64,000 nucleotides of DNA, taken from Rotaria sp. Silwood1. Taxonomy: Eukaryota; Rotifera; Eurotatoria; Philodinida; Philodinidae. This document shows, in pieces, positions 51,238 through 63,330 of the stretch; the stretch's first letter is position 1, and each line of letters begins with the position of its first letter. Location of the stretch: NCBI GenBank assembly GCA_905250075.1, contig CAJNOP010000212.1:124001-188000 (forward strand). Reading direction: 5' to 3'. A program made the translations under genes and the position numbers. The notes below the pieces were generated by a model, which saw only the letters and a list, made by a program, of their open reading frames with translations, was not told the origin of the DNA and ran no database searches.

Positions 51238-54200
51238 TCATTTATGTTTCCTTTTTCGTTTATTTTGTTTCTCTTGTTTCTCTTGTTTGAGAATACACGA
51301 TGATCTTCCACGATGTCCAATACGTTTTTTCATTTCTTGTTCGACAGTTTTAAGTTGATTATCTTCTAAAATTCCTCCAACAGGTACACTTCGTTGAATA
51401 TCTTGAATATACCATCGAGGCATAAAATTTGAATGTCTTTGATTTGATCTTTTCATTTGTGTATATCGAAATGGAACACATTCGGGTAAATCATATTGTA
51501 GAGGTTTTCCAGTGAGAGGATCAATCTCTAATGGTTGAGGAATATAAGCAAATGCATGAATTGTATTTGGATCATCAATATGAACTGTTTTTTGAATTAA
51601 ATTAAGAAATGAATAAAGATAAGAAATACAATATTTAAGACGAAGATCATATTTTGAAAGAAATTTCCAAATAAGTTTATCAATTGAAAGTATATCTAAA
51701 TGATCAACAATTCCATCATTTGTTGTTTTATAACCGATCATAAGTGTATTTATATTAGCTAACCACATTTGTGCCCACCAACCAAGTGTTTGTAATTTAT
51801 TTTGATCTCGATAAAAAATTTTTTTATTTGTACATTTCATTTCAATATAACCAGATTTTAATTCATATTCATTTCGTTTTTTCTTTTCAATTATTTCATT
51901 TTCATCACTTTTTATTAATTGAAGATTTTCATTTATTTGAATTTCTTTTAATTTATCTTCATTTTCATCACTTTTTGTTAGTTGAAGATTTTCATTTATT
52001 TGAATTTCTTTTAATTTATCTTCATTTTCTTCGGATGATTTTTCCGTTTCGACAACTATTCCACCTTCCCACCAATCTATTTCGGTAGATTTTCTTTAAA
52101 AAAATAAGAATTTATTTTTGATAACAAACTATTCTATATAAGAATAACTTACTCGGCATTTTCTGTTATTGTTTCTTCTGTTGTTGTTGTTGTTGTTGCA
52201 TTATCTTCCTAAAGAAAAATTTCATTGAAGATCAAATGAAATTTTTATATGAAAAAAAAAACGAAACTAACTTGTTTAGCGGTATCAGTCGTTTCTGTAG
52301 TTGATGGTTTTTGTTGTGTATCACATTTTAGTTCTCCATCAATTTCATTTGAATAGAGTATATTAAAATCTCCAAATTGCCAATATTGTACTGTATGAAA
52401 TTGTTGTTGAGGTTTTTCTAAAGGAATTTTTTCTTCAAGTCTTGTTGTATTTGGTTGATTTGTTGTAAATAAATCTTCAAATTTATAACCACTATATTCA
52501 TCAATAGACATATTTTCAACTGATTTTGTTTCTTTATTAGCTAATGCTAAATAAAATTGTCCTTTAATACGTATAACAAGTAATTTCCATGGATCGGCAT
52601 CACAGTAAAGATTAGCTAAAATAGTTCGTAAAACTAATCGACGACAAATAAATGTTGGTGGTTTTAACATATTTGGATTATTTGAAGAAAAAAGATGTTG
52701 TTTTTCTGAATACCAACGAAGTAATGGACGAAGATCAGTTGAATCAAATCGACGAAAATAATTATCTGGATTTAATCGAACTTTTTCAATAAATTCCGAA
52801 TAACCTCGATAAACATCATACGAACATCTATCACGTTTTACTGGAATGTGTATAAAACGTTTAAATGATTTATCGAACTTATATATTGGTTGAGCAAGTG
52901 AAGCATCAAATGAAATATAACCAATTTCACGACGAAGTCGTGACCAAGTTTTTGGTGGTTGACGTTCATAATCAGATCGTAATAAACAAGAACCCAAATT
53001 AACTGATGTATTTTCACTTTTTATTATATCATATAATTGTGGACGCTCTTCTTCTAATAATACCTGAGAATTTGTTAAATCTAAAATTAACACAAAAAGA
53101 AAAAGAAATATTTAATTTGTGAAACAAACAAATAATTAACCTCGATATATTTGTTCTTCATTGAAATCATTTTGTATTTGTTCTTCTCCAATAGCAATTT
53201 GTTCATTTCCTTTAAATTGTAAATTTAAACCTTCGAGAGAATCTAGTTGATGTTTATCATCATTTTTTATTGACATATGTTTACAACGATATCGACGAAA
53301 AGCTCGAGCACTTACTTCATCACTATCAATAAGTAAATGTTCAAGTAAAACTTGTTTAGCATCGATTGGTGAATAAACTAAATTGATAATTTCTGAAGGA
53401 GAAAGATTTAATATAATTGTTTTTAATTCTTGTAAAGACCATTGATAAAATAAAGATTGATCATCATTTCCAAAATTTTGTTTTATATCAAATGAATCAA
53501 TTATTGATAATAATTGTTGTTTTATATCATCTGATGAAATACTTAATGTTTGTTTAAAGGAAAAATCAATTAAAGAAAATAATTGTTTATAATTTTCATC
53601 ATCAATTGATAATTTTAAATGAAATTTATCAGGAAGAGAATATTGTTTATCAATACTATCGGGTAAACTAATTAAATAAGATACAATTAGATTTTCTTTT
53701 AATAAATCTAATGACCATTTTATATATTTCAGATTCTTTGAATCAAGTTCAATTTTAATTTCAGTTAAAGGAGAGTATTCTTTAAAGTATTCTTCAACAG
53801 GTAATGATAGATTATATGCAGAAGTTCCTTCAAGCCAATGAACAATAATTGGATTTTGAGGAAGACTTAATGTTGAATTTATTGGAGGAATACACGGATC
53901 GATTTTTACTGATAAAATATCTTCGGTATCTTTACCAAACAAATTTAATTTTTCATCATCAGATGCAATAGCGAATTTTATCTTAAAAAAAAACAAAAGA
54001 AAAGAAAAACAAAGTTAACAAATAATGATTTACACAAATTCTTACGTTATTTCGAAATTCATCTCCTTCAATAAATTTTTTTCTTGAATTATCCGTATTT
54101 GTATCTAAATCATGTTTATATTGTTGATCCTGTTGATTGACTAAATTAAATTGCATTAATTGTTGATTATTATCATGTAAAGCCCATTGATGTTGTTTTT

Positions 54201-54573
54201 CTTGAGTATTTTGAATTGAAAAAGATATTTTATATTGTTGTTGATCATCATTCCATTGAAAAAGTTGATAATCATCTTGTTCAATATTATTTTTCCATAA
54301 TTGTTCAGATTTATTTTCAATATCAAAAATAACATTTTGATTTATTTGATCATTAATTGAAATTTGTTGACTACTTTCTTTTAATTGATCATTATCATAA
54401 TGATACTTAAAATCATCTTTTGTATCACTTGTCCATATAAAATGACTTTCTAAATCTTTTTCAATTAAAGCTTGTGCTTCTTGGTCATCAATATCAACAC
54501 AATTTTGATTTTGGTTTTTTCGACGAAATCTTGGAACTAATTTTCTTTCTTTTTCATGATGAGTTACCTCCAT
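51238..54573 (-). CDS. DXO: DXO/RAI1-family decapping exoribonuclease with about 470-residue N-terminal extension
   Basis: DXO/RAI1 enzymes remove incomplete or non-canonical (including NAD) 5' caps and degrade the RNA. Five exons (54573-54046, 53981-53141, 53080-52272, 52208-52153, 52093-51238) give 1029 residues; human DXO has 396. The catalytic domain fills roughly the last 570. It contains EIGYISFDASL, then SGYKFEDLF (motif GphiXphiE), ILYSNEIDGE (EphiD) and GYIEMKC (EphiK), followed by LGWWAQMWLANINTLMIGY, matching WWAQ...VVAGF in human. Between EphiD and EphiK sits an insertion with Thr runs and a 63-bp tandem duplication. The N-terminal 470 residues are Gln/Asp/Asn-rich at first, then more ordered (IVHWLEGTSAYNLSLPVEEY, LQELKTIILNLSPSEIINL); I recognise no domain there. 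The C-terminus is Lys/Arg-rich (KQNKRKRKHK), a likely nuclear signal. It diverges from PRPF31 across 393 bp. Confidence 0.9.
51897..52022 (-). repeat. 63-bp tandem duplication inside the DXO catalytic region
   Basis: Two adjacent, nearly identical 63-bp units encode NEDKLKEIQINENLQLxKSDE twice (x is Thr, then Ile). Only a few mismatches separate them, so the duplication is recent. It keeps frame and extends a charged insertion between two active-site motifs. Confidence 0.9.
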
Positions 54574-54966
54574 ATTGAAACTTCGGGGTTTTTTTTTGTG
54601 TCACAAAGTGACTTTAAATGTAAGAAAACATATATCTTGTTATTGACATACTATTGTGAAATAATTTCGTAACTCTGAAAAATGTCGAAAGTAGAGACGC
54701 CACTTACTGCATCACCTACATGTTATGTGGTGCCTCTACTTTCGACATTTTTCCTTTCGACATTTTTCAGGATAACCAAATAATTTTTCAACGAATGAAG
54801 AAACAAAACGGAGTTATTTATCTGTGACTTGTTGCAGGTGATAAAGAAAAAATATCGGATAAAAGTCATTTTTTGTTACTGACATGTTATTACGAAAATT
54901 ATTTGATATAAAATAATCAAAAACTAGAAGAATAATTGATTAGTTTGAGTTATTTCAGATAAAAAA
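54574..54966. promoter_or_regulatory. Bidirectional promoter of DXO (-) and PRPF31 (+)
   Basis: A 393-bp head-to-head spacer. On the plus strand GTTATTTCAG (AG at 54957-54958) stands 8 nt before the PRPF31 ATG, an acceptor-like site. The middle carries the foldback at 54675-54770. Confidence 0.6.
54675..54770. repeat. 96-bp foldback with three copies of GAAAAATGTCGAAAG
   Basis: The outer 17 bp, CTGAAAAATGTCGAAAG, is present exactly at both ends in inverted orientation. A second inverted copy just inside the right end extends the pairing through TAGAGRCRCCAC, leaving a loop of about 23 bp. It would form a stable hairpin in DNA or RNA. No certain target duplication is visible, so it may be a tiny MITE or a promoter element. 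Confidence 0.8.
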
Positions 54967-57900
54967 ATGTCACTTGCTGATGAACTTCTTGCCGATCTTG
55001 AAGATATGGATGGAGGCCAAGGCCTTGCAAATAATGATCAAAATGATCTGAAAGATGATCAATCAATGGAAGTTGATCAAGTATCTGCTGCAATTAAATC
55101 TTTACCAAATAATAATAGTGTTCATTCTGTTGCCAAATTAAAAGATTCAATATTACTTAAAGAAACAATGAGAAAAATTGATTTTTATATAAAACATCAA
55201 CGAAAATCTACAACAGAAATTCAAGGTCCTGTTGAACATGATCCCGAATATTTACTTATTGTTGACGCTAATAATTTACTTGTGGAAATTGATAATGAAA
55301 TTGATATTATTCATAATTTTGTTCGAACAATTTATTATAAAAGATTTCCAGAATTAGAACAACTTGTTCAATTACCAATGGATTATCTTAAAACTGTTCA
55401 GGTAAATCATTTTTATTTATTAGAAAAGATTGAACAAAAAAAGAATTATTTCCATTTGATCTAAATCATTACTAAATTAATTAAAACGAATATTCAATTA
55501 TCATTAGAATATTTTTAAAACATTGATTACATTTTTGTTTTCTTGTTTTAGGAATTAGCTAATAATGTTGATCGAGCAAAAATGAATGAAAATTTACAAA
55601 AATTTTTGACACCAGCAACAATTATGATAGTCAGTGTATCAGCTTCAACAACACAAGGGTATTTATTTATTTGATCTATTTATTTAATTATTTCAATTTT
55701 CTTTTTTTCTAGAAAAAATCTAACAAATGAAGAATTAGAACGTGTTATGGAAGCATGTCAAATGGTTTGTATTTTTATCAAATATTTATTTTTTTATTAT
55801 AATCTTCAACTTTCTTTTTTGTTTAATTTTAGGCGATGAATTTAAGTGACAATAAACAAACAATATTATCATATGTTGAATCTCGAATGACATTTATCGC
55901 ACCAAATTTATCAATTATTGTTGGTGCATCAACAGCAGCTAAATTAATGGGTATGGCTGGAGGTTTAACTAATTTAACAAAAATGCCTTCATGTAATATT
56001 TTATTACTGGGGGCACATAAAAGACTTCTTGGAGGTTTTTCATCAACAGCAGCTATGCCTCATGCTGGCGCCATTTATTATTCGAAAATTGTTCAAGATT
56101 GTCCACCGGTTAGTTATTTATAACAAAAAAATAGTTTTTAACTTTTACTTTATTTTTCAGTTTATCTTTTGATGATGAAAATATTTCAATAACTTCTACA
56201 GATTTTCGATTATTCATTTAACCCTCATACGCCCACCTTTCGAACTACTACTTGTTGACAAACTGGGGAGTGATGCGAAACTCACCCTAACATAATAGAC
56301 ACAATATACTATATTACCATTATATTATAATGGAACTATAATGGTTCTGGAGGAGACTTGAGTCTAAGACGAATAAACCAAGCAGCAGTTATTTTGAATG
56401 GTATTTATGGAATTATTTTTACTTTCTTCTCATTCTCTATTTTCAAAATGTTTGAGATTGTTTATTGCATATGAAACATTCACAGATATTCTAACAAAAT
56501 TTTTCGTTTTGATGATGATTGTCATGTAACAAAAGAATGTTTTGGAAATGAAATGCTTCTAAGTACGTTGCACTCAGCTGAAACTTCTGTATTGATAAGG
56601 AAAGAATCTTACCGAACAGTTTTGATATGATTTCTTTCGTCATTAGAACTGAAATTTCGGCAAATTGAAGCGTACTTGAAAACTTATCGTTCCTGAAGTA
56701 ACACTATTTATTACAGCCCCGGTTTGATTGATTGGTGTTACCAGCTTACTGTACTGGGTGTCCCTAAAGTACAGCTCGGAAAACAAGATCCTATATAGGG
56801 CTACAATTACAAAGCAATAAAAAGAATCGCACTGAGGTCCGAGTGGGTCCCATGTGGGCGTATTAGGGTTAAGAGAATGAAATTAGGATTTTCCTATTAG
56901 ACTCAATTCTTATGAGTAAAAACCTTTAAGTTAGTTCTAAGTCTAATAAGCTTTCTATTGAAATAATAGCCAGAATTTTTTAAAGATAACTCTCTTGAAA
57001 TTCTTTCATAAGATTTGAACAGAGATTTTCATTTTCATTCTTGCCCTCTATTATACAAAGAGATTAATGAATTACTATATAATTACCATGTCAAATTCAT
57101 TCATATAGATTTGATGTAAATCTACAGAAGTAATTATATTGATACTAAAAGAAAACTTGATGAATATGAGAAACGAAATAGGAATCGACACTAAACAATA
57201 AGGCAATGTTGAAATTCTTAGATTGACGACAATTTACTAAAAGAAGTTAAACCAATAAATTATGAACGAAAATCTTCTCCATAAGATAGTTTTAATTGAT
57301 GAGAATGCTAGTTAACTGCTCAATAATCTATATACATTTTTATTAGCATATAGCACGTTCAAAAACTGATAGGTTTCAGAGTTTTATTGAGATTTTCTCT
57401 TATAATAAAAGCATGCGAAAACTTCGCGAGGACGAACACTTACTTTTGAAAGTGTTGACACGTAGAATGTCCTAGAATAACTAAACACTTCGAAAGAGCC
57501 AATCAGATCCTCGGGCGATAAAGGTCACAATGATTAAGATACAGACTATTTGCACAAGAACGTTGAAAAAATGAGTCATTTTAATCAATTGAATATTTTT
57601 GATGGGATGTATTTTTGAGAATATTCTTAAATTTCTAAGATTTTCTCACGAAATCGTTTTCAATTTGAAATTTGTTGTTTTGATTTCGTCGTGAAACGAA
57701 ATATTATTAGGCTAAAATTGAATACAATAATGACAAATCTGTCTTACTCAATCATAAGTCATAATCATCATCGAATTATTCTAGTCTCTGAAATCTTATT
57801 TTTATTTTTAAAAGATAAACTGAAAAACAAAATGCTGAAACTTGAAAATATTTGTTGATTATAATAATATTCTTATTTTTAGGATCTTCGAGTTCGAGTA

Positions 57901-58708
57901 GCACGTTTGGTTGCATGTAAAATAACATTAGCTGCACGTATTGATAGTTTTCATGAAAGTCCAAATGGTGAACAAGGAAAATTTTTATTAAGTGAAATCG
58001 AACGACGTTTAGAAAAATTACAAGAACCACCACCGGTTAAAGCAGTTAAACCATTACCACCACCAATTGATCCTGGAAGAAAAAAACGTGGTGGAAGAAG
58101 ACATAGAAAAATGAAAGAACGTCTTGGAATGACTCAATTACGTGCTGAAGCTAATCAAACGAAATTTGGAGAGGTACAACTATTTTGTTTTATTTTAACA
58201 TTTTTTTTTCTTAATTTTCCATTTTTTTTTTTATTATTTCAGATTGAAGAAGATGCATATCAAGATGCAATTGGTTTTTCAACAGGTATGATTGGAAAAT
58301 CAGGTTCTGGAAAAGTTCGAGCAGCACAAGTTGATTCAAAAACAAAAGCGAGAATTTCTCAAAAACTTCAAGTTTGTTTTTTTTTCTGTTTTCTTTTTCT
58401 AATAATTGTTTTATTTTTTTTATTTAGAAAACTTTACAACGTCAAAATAATCCATATGGTGGAACAACAACAGTACATAATAGAAAACAAATTAGTGGAA
58501 CAGCATCTAGTGTTGCTTTTACTCCACTTCAAGTAAGAATATCAATCTTAGATTTTTCTTTTTATAATTCTTTTTTTCCTAGGGCCTTGAAATTGTTAAT
58601 CCAAATGCAGCTGAAAAAGATAAAACTGGAATTGAAAGTCAAAAATATTTCTCAAATACATTTGGTTTTACTAAAATTAGTCCATCAGTTATTCCAAAAA
58701 CAACTTGA
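54967..58708 (+). CDS. PRPF31: U4/U6 small nuclear ribonucleoprotein Prp31
   Basis: PRPF31 bridges U4 snRNA/15.5K and U5 PRPF6 in the U4/U6.U5 tri-snRNP, in the nucleus. Eight exons (54967-55401, 55552-55658, 55713-55764, 55833-56108, 57883-58173, 58243-58371, 58428-58532, 58583-58708) give 506 residues (human 499). It opens MSLADELLADLEDM, as in other animals. The Nop domain spans exons 4-5: SRMTFIAPNLSIIVG, GASTAAKLMGMAGGL, MPSCNILLLGAHKRLLGGFS and HAGAIYYSKIVQDCPP. The C-terminal Prp31 domain has PGRKKRGGRRHRKMKERLG and a tail SNTFGFTKI. The exon 4-5 intron is 1774 bp because it holds a piggyBac-type MITE and further unassigned sequence; the others are 50-150 bp. AATAAA follows about 120 bp after the stop. 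Confidence 0.96.
56222..56868. mobile_element. piggyBac-type MITE in PRPF31 intron (647 bp)
   Basis: TTAA flanks both ends (56218-56221, 56869-56872). The ends are CCCTCATACGCCCAC and, reverse-complemented at the right, CCCTAATACGCCCAC. TTAA targets with CCC-starting inverted repeats are the piggyBac signature. No transposase frame remains, so it is non-autonomous. It lies well away from the exon ends. Confidence 0.88.
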
Positions 58709-60120
58709 TTTATTTATATGATTTTGTAAATAAATAACAATGGACAACATTAACAACAATTCTTTGTTTTTCATATGACGTTTTCTTTTTTGTTCTCTTG
58801 ATCATGTTTAACACAAAACTTTATTTGAATATTAAATAAAAGATTTATGATCAGATAACCATATCGAAAAGATATTTTTTTAATCAATATTCAATTAACC
58901 ATCAAGCGAAAAATTGACAATATCATTCGAAACACAAATATACTCAATTTGTTATTTATTATCTTACGCTCATTTAACTTGCAGAAAAGTATTTGAATCA
59001 ACGAAAAATGTTAACATTTAAAACTTGTAATTCGATAATTTTTGTGCAAAATTTAGTTATCAACGAACGAAACTAGATGTTCTATGGATTAGAATTGAAA
59101 AAAGCTAAAACATTCTTCTACGATTTATTTCGATTTCAATGCCAAAAAAAGTATTTTTTTAAATATATATCTATTGAACTTCAGTAGATTTTCTCATTCA
59201 ACTGCATAGTATATAAAGAAGAATAGATTTCGACTATTAATTCTGATAGTCGACTGGAAGCATTTTTCAGTCGGAATATAATCTCTCAGGCCGACAATCA
59301 ATACTGATATTTTTCAATCATAAAACGAAGAGACTGAATATCATAGTCCACTTTTCAAAAATTCGACTGCCATTAAACAGAAAATGATTTGACGCTGCTA
59401 CTCGTCTGATAATGTCATGTCAATATCAACATTTCATTTTGAGCTTTTAAATAAACTTTTTCTAAAAAAGACAAATCGTTGAAAAAAAACTCAACAAACA
59501 AATCACCAGAGTGAAATTCATGATGAAAAAAGATCATCGATTATCACTTGAAAATATGAAATAAGAAGTTTTATTGTCATTATGTGACATGTCTATTTGA
59601 ATAAAAATGAAAGGAAATTCAGTGAAGATAAGTTCAAACATACGAAAGTTTCAATTGAAAACCATTAGAAAAAAAAGCAAATTTATAAAATAAATAAAGT
59701 TCGTTGATGTTTACATGTATATATATATATAAGATTTTCGATAAGACATTATTAACAAATCATCGAAGTATTTTTGTGAGAAAACGTTCATTCTTCATAT
59801 CTATTTGATTTGGAAATCTTCATTTTTTCATTAGAATATAATATATTTTGAATGATTTCAATACTTTTATTTATATTTCGACGTAATTTCAAGTGACATT
59901 GAAAAAAGTTTGATCAAGAAAAAGAAAAGAATTGATGAATTCTGTTTCTTTTTTCTCGTATTTCGATTTTTTATTTGATTAGCGATGATGTTCGTTGCTA
60001 AATCGATGCATGACAAATAGTTACGATTTCTTATAAAAACCAAAAAACAAACGGCATTATTTTATCTTCATTGTTTGTTTTTTGGTTGTTTCAGGTTGAA
60101 AAAGTAATTAAAATATATAA
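58709..60120. other. Spacer between PRPF31 and VPS13
   Basis: 1.4 kb with no exon. AATAAA signals near 58729 and 58836 suit the PRPF31 3' end. A small hairpin (CGACTG ... CAGTCG) lies near 59251-59274. GGTTGTTTCAG (AG at 60093-60094), 26 nt before the VPS13 ATG, is an acceptor-like site. Confidence 0.55.
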
Positions 60121-63100
60121 ATGATACTGAAACTAATTGTTCGTTATATAATTAATAAATATATGAAAGATTATATTGAAAAATTAGATGATGAGAAATT
60201 AAAACTTGATTTTAAACATGGTAATTAATTTTTATTATTTATTTATTCATTTCTATTTTTTATTTTTATTTTATTTTAGGAAATGTTACATTAGAAAATC
60301 TTCATTTAAAACCAGAAGCATTGGTTTGTTCATATATTTATTTCATATTTATTATCTATATTTAATTACATTCAAATTATTTTAATAATATAAAAAATAT
60401 TTTTTTCAACTCATTGATTTTATATAAATAAAAAACGCTATTTATCTGTTTTAGGTTGGATTGGGTCTTCCTGTAACAGTAGCGACCGGTTTTATTGGTT
60501 AGATTTATTGATTAATGTAAAATAATTATTTTTATTTTTCTTATTAGAAAAACTTTCAATCGCTATTCCATGGAAAAACCTTCAATCACATCCGACAAAA
60601 GTACAACTCGACGGATTCTATATGTTAATTGTACCGAAGAATGGTATGTTATTTTCTCTCAGAAAAAAAACAGTTTTTTCTAACTTAATTAAGAAAAAAA
60701 ACATCTTTATGAACGTCTAGAAACAATATTCTTCAAAAAAGATCCAATGAATTATTTTATGTTGTTGAAATCATCAATAAGAATCTGACTATTTAAATGT
60801 ATTTTGAGCTCTTCTCAACATAGATTTTTCTGTATCTAGTAGTTATTCGTTTGTCAAAGCCTTCTCAGACATGTTTTCAAATGAAGTGATTGCTATGCGC
60901 TACAGTGTAATAGAGTCATAGTTTTTTAATTATCTGATTTGTGCTCAAGAAAAATGAATCCATTTTGAAAAGATCATTATAAATTTTCAAACTTTAATAA
61001 TAAAAGCTTCGTGACAAATAATATAAACTAATTTTCACAAGCTTTGCTAAGTTGTAGCGGTAAATCTTGTCTTCATATTGACATTAACTCAATATTATGG
61101 ATAAAAATAAGCTTTTTGACTGGGACAAAAAAGGCAAAAGTTAATGGATAAATTGATGAACGAATATAAAATAAATTTCTCTTTTTAGAAGTACATCATG
61201 ATTTGCATGAATATCATGCAGAAAAAATGAAACGAGTTCAACGTAAATTGGATAATCTTAGAAAAGCAGCATTAGGTTAAATATTTACTTTTGTTTTATT
61301 TTTATTTTATTTTCATAATTATTTATTTATAGATGAACAAAAAATTAATGAAAAAGAAAGAGGATTTTTTGAAAAAATGAAATTTCAAATGTTACAAAAT
61401 CTTGAAATAACTCTAAGAAATTTTCATATTAGTTATGAAACGAAATCAACTACTAAATTAGGACATCCTTTTTCATTTGGTGTTACAATTCATTATTTAC
61501 AATTAATTGTAACTTTATTTTTATATTATTTTCAAATATTTATCAATATATTTATATAGACAACAACAAATAAAGAACGAGCAGGAAAAGTTAAAGAAAA
61601 TACACTTGTCATTGCTCAGGTTTTATTATTTAAATATTTAATTATTTTACTGCATTTTATTTAAAAATTTTATTTTAGCTTAAAGAAGTCGAATTATTAT
61701 CACTCTATTGGAATACGAATTGTACATCAAGAATTCATATGCCATTTCAATATGTTGTTGTTAGTATTTTATTCATATTTTTATCAAAATAATTAATATA
61801 ACAAAGTTTAACTGAGATTTTCATAAGATTATATATGAAAATATTCAATTGTTATTTTAGTATTCTCTATGAATAAATTTAATCTAGTTATTCAATGAAA
61901 ATCAGTTTATTTTTCTCAAACAATTTGTTTTCAGACAAATTCAACTCTCTTTGTCTTCTTATAAAATGTTCTCTTTTGCTGTCTTTCTAAAATACTTTAA
62001 CAGAAGCATAACACGTTCGAAAAAGATTTTAACTGTTAATCAGTAAATTAGAAATTAGAAATGTCAAATTAGAATAGCTATTATAATAATGATGACACTT
62101 TAGGAATTAGGATTAAAATTAACCTTAGTACTTTGCTTGTATTCACATTAGAATTAATTAATGCTAATTAGTTAGCATTATTTTTGTGAATTCTAATAGA
62201 TATACTATCAGAGACTATACCTCTCAGAGTTTGTCTTCGGAAGGTTCCCACAAAAGAACAAAAATTTATATACCTGAAAGCATCATTCAAAAACTTGTCC
62301 AACGATAATCTATGAATTAGAATAAAAAATAATATTAATTAATGGTAACAACTTGATATTAAGTAATTCTGATCGAAATACAAACAGAACATTGTGGTTA
62401 ATTAAAATACTAAGACTATTTCTAATGTCATATCTCTATTATAAACTTCGACTGTTTTTTCAAAGATTTTCTTAGTTTTAAAGAAATCTTGTTCAGATTG
62501 TTAAAAGTTCTCTGGAGATTTATTTTTCGAATATTTTTTTTTCTTTAATTTAATCAATACTTTTATTAATTTTTCAAAACTTGAGTCTTAATTGTTGAAT
62601 TATATTTTAGGATGATCTCAAATCGAAAATAGCGACTGATAACAAAGTACCAAGAAGCGATCAAATGAATTATAGTTTGGATATTAAATTGAATGTTTTC
62701 TTTTTCTTAGTTTTATTTATTTTTTTTCAAAAAGTTTTGCATCCAATCAATTTGAATTTAGAATTAGAAATTTCAACTAAATTCGCCGAACAAAATTTTC
62801 AACGCCCAATGTATAAAATAAAATATAAAATAGAACAAATGAGCTTTGAAATTGATCCAAAACAATTTTCTGATCTACTTGATTTTATTAAATTTCAAAA
62901 TTACAGTGTTTTCTATGGTATGAATATTGCTATACTATCATTTTAATAATATTCTTTTTTTTCTCTTTTTCTAAAAGATCGATGTCGAGAATATCGTCAA
63001 TTGTGTTTAAAAGATTTAGTTGGAAACACAAAATTAACAAAAGAAGAACAAGATCGTTTTCAAGTAATACTTTGTTTTTTAATATTTAACAAATATTTCA

Positions 63101-63330
63101 TATTTATTTAAATAATAACAAAAAAAGGTCCTAGAATCAAAATTAGATGTTTTCACAATGGCATATATTCGACATAGTGTTGAATTAGAAGTATACTTTT
63201 ATTTTATTTTAACTGAAGTCTCTTGTTTCAATGATAAAATTCTAGACTCACTTATATGCAGACACAAATGCTTATGATGATTATAGTTGGTGGAGTTGGT
63301 GGTGGAATGGAAGAACAAACGTGAATCAAG
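60121..63330 (+). CDS. VPS13: VPS13-family bridge-like lipid transfer protein, N-terminal part (cut by window edge)
   Basis: VPS13 proteins form long grooves that carry phospholipids between membranes at contact sites. Thirteen exons are visible (60121-60220, 60280-60323, 60455-60497, 60548-60643, 61189-61275, 61333-61508, 61560-61619, 61679-61759, 62611-62674, 62735-62917, 62978-63063, 63128-63190, 63246-63330), giving about 389 residues of an expected 3000 or more. The chorein N-terminus is clear: GNVTLENLHLKPEAL, then VTVATGFIEKLSIAIPWKNL and FYMLIVPKN. Further on come NLEITLRNFHISYE, HPFSFGVTIHYL, YKIKYKIEQMSFEIDPKQFS and SWWWWNGRTNVNQ, in family order. The exon after 62734 could begin earlier without breaking frame; a 60-bp intron was chosen because the alternative adds an odd Phe-rich stretch. 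The paralogue (A, C or D) cannot be assigned. The last exon seen ends at a GGTTTG donor and the intron runs on toward the edge. Confidence 0.92.
62147..62197. repeat. Small foldback in a VPS13 intron
   Basis: ATTAGAATT and AATGCTAA recur in inverted order across a short TTAG loop, giving a hairpin of about 50 bp with a bulge. It lies in the 851-bp intron 61760-62610. It may be a transposon end or chance in AT-rich DNA. Confidence 0.5.
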
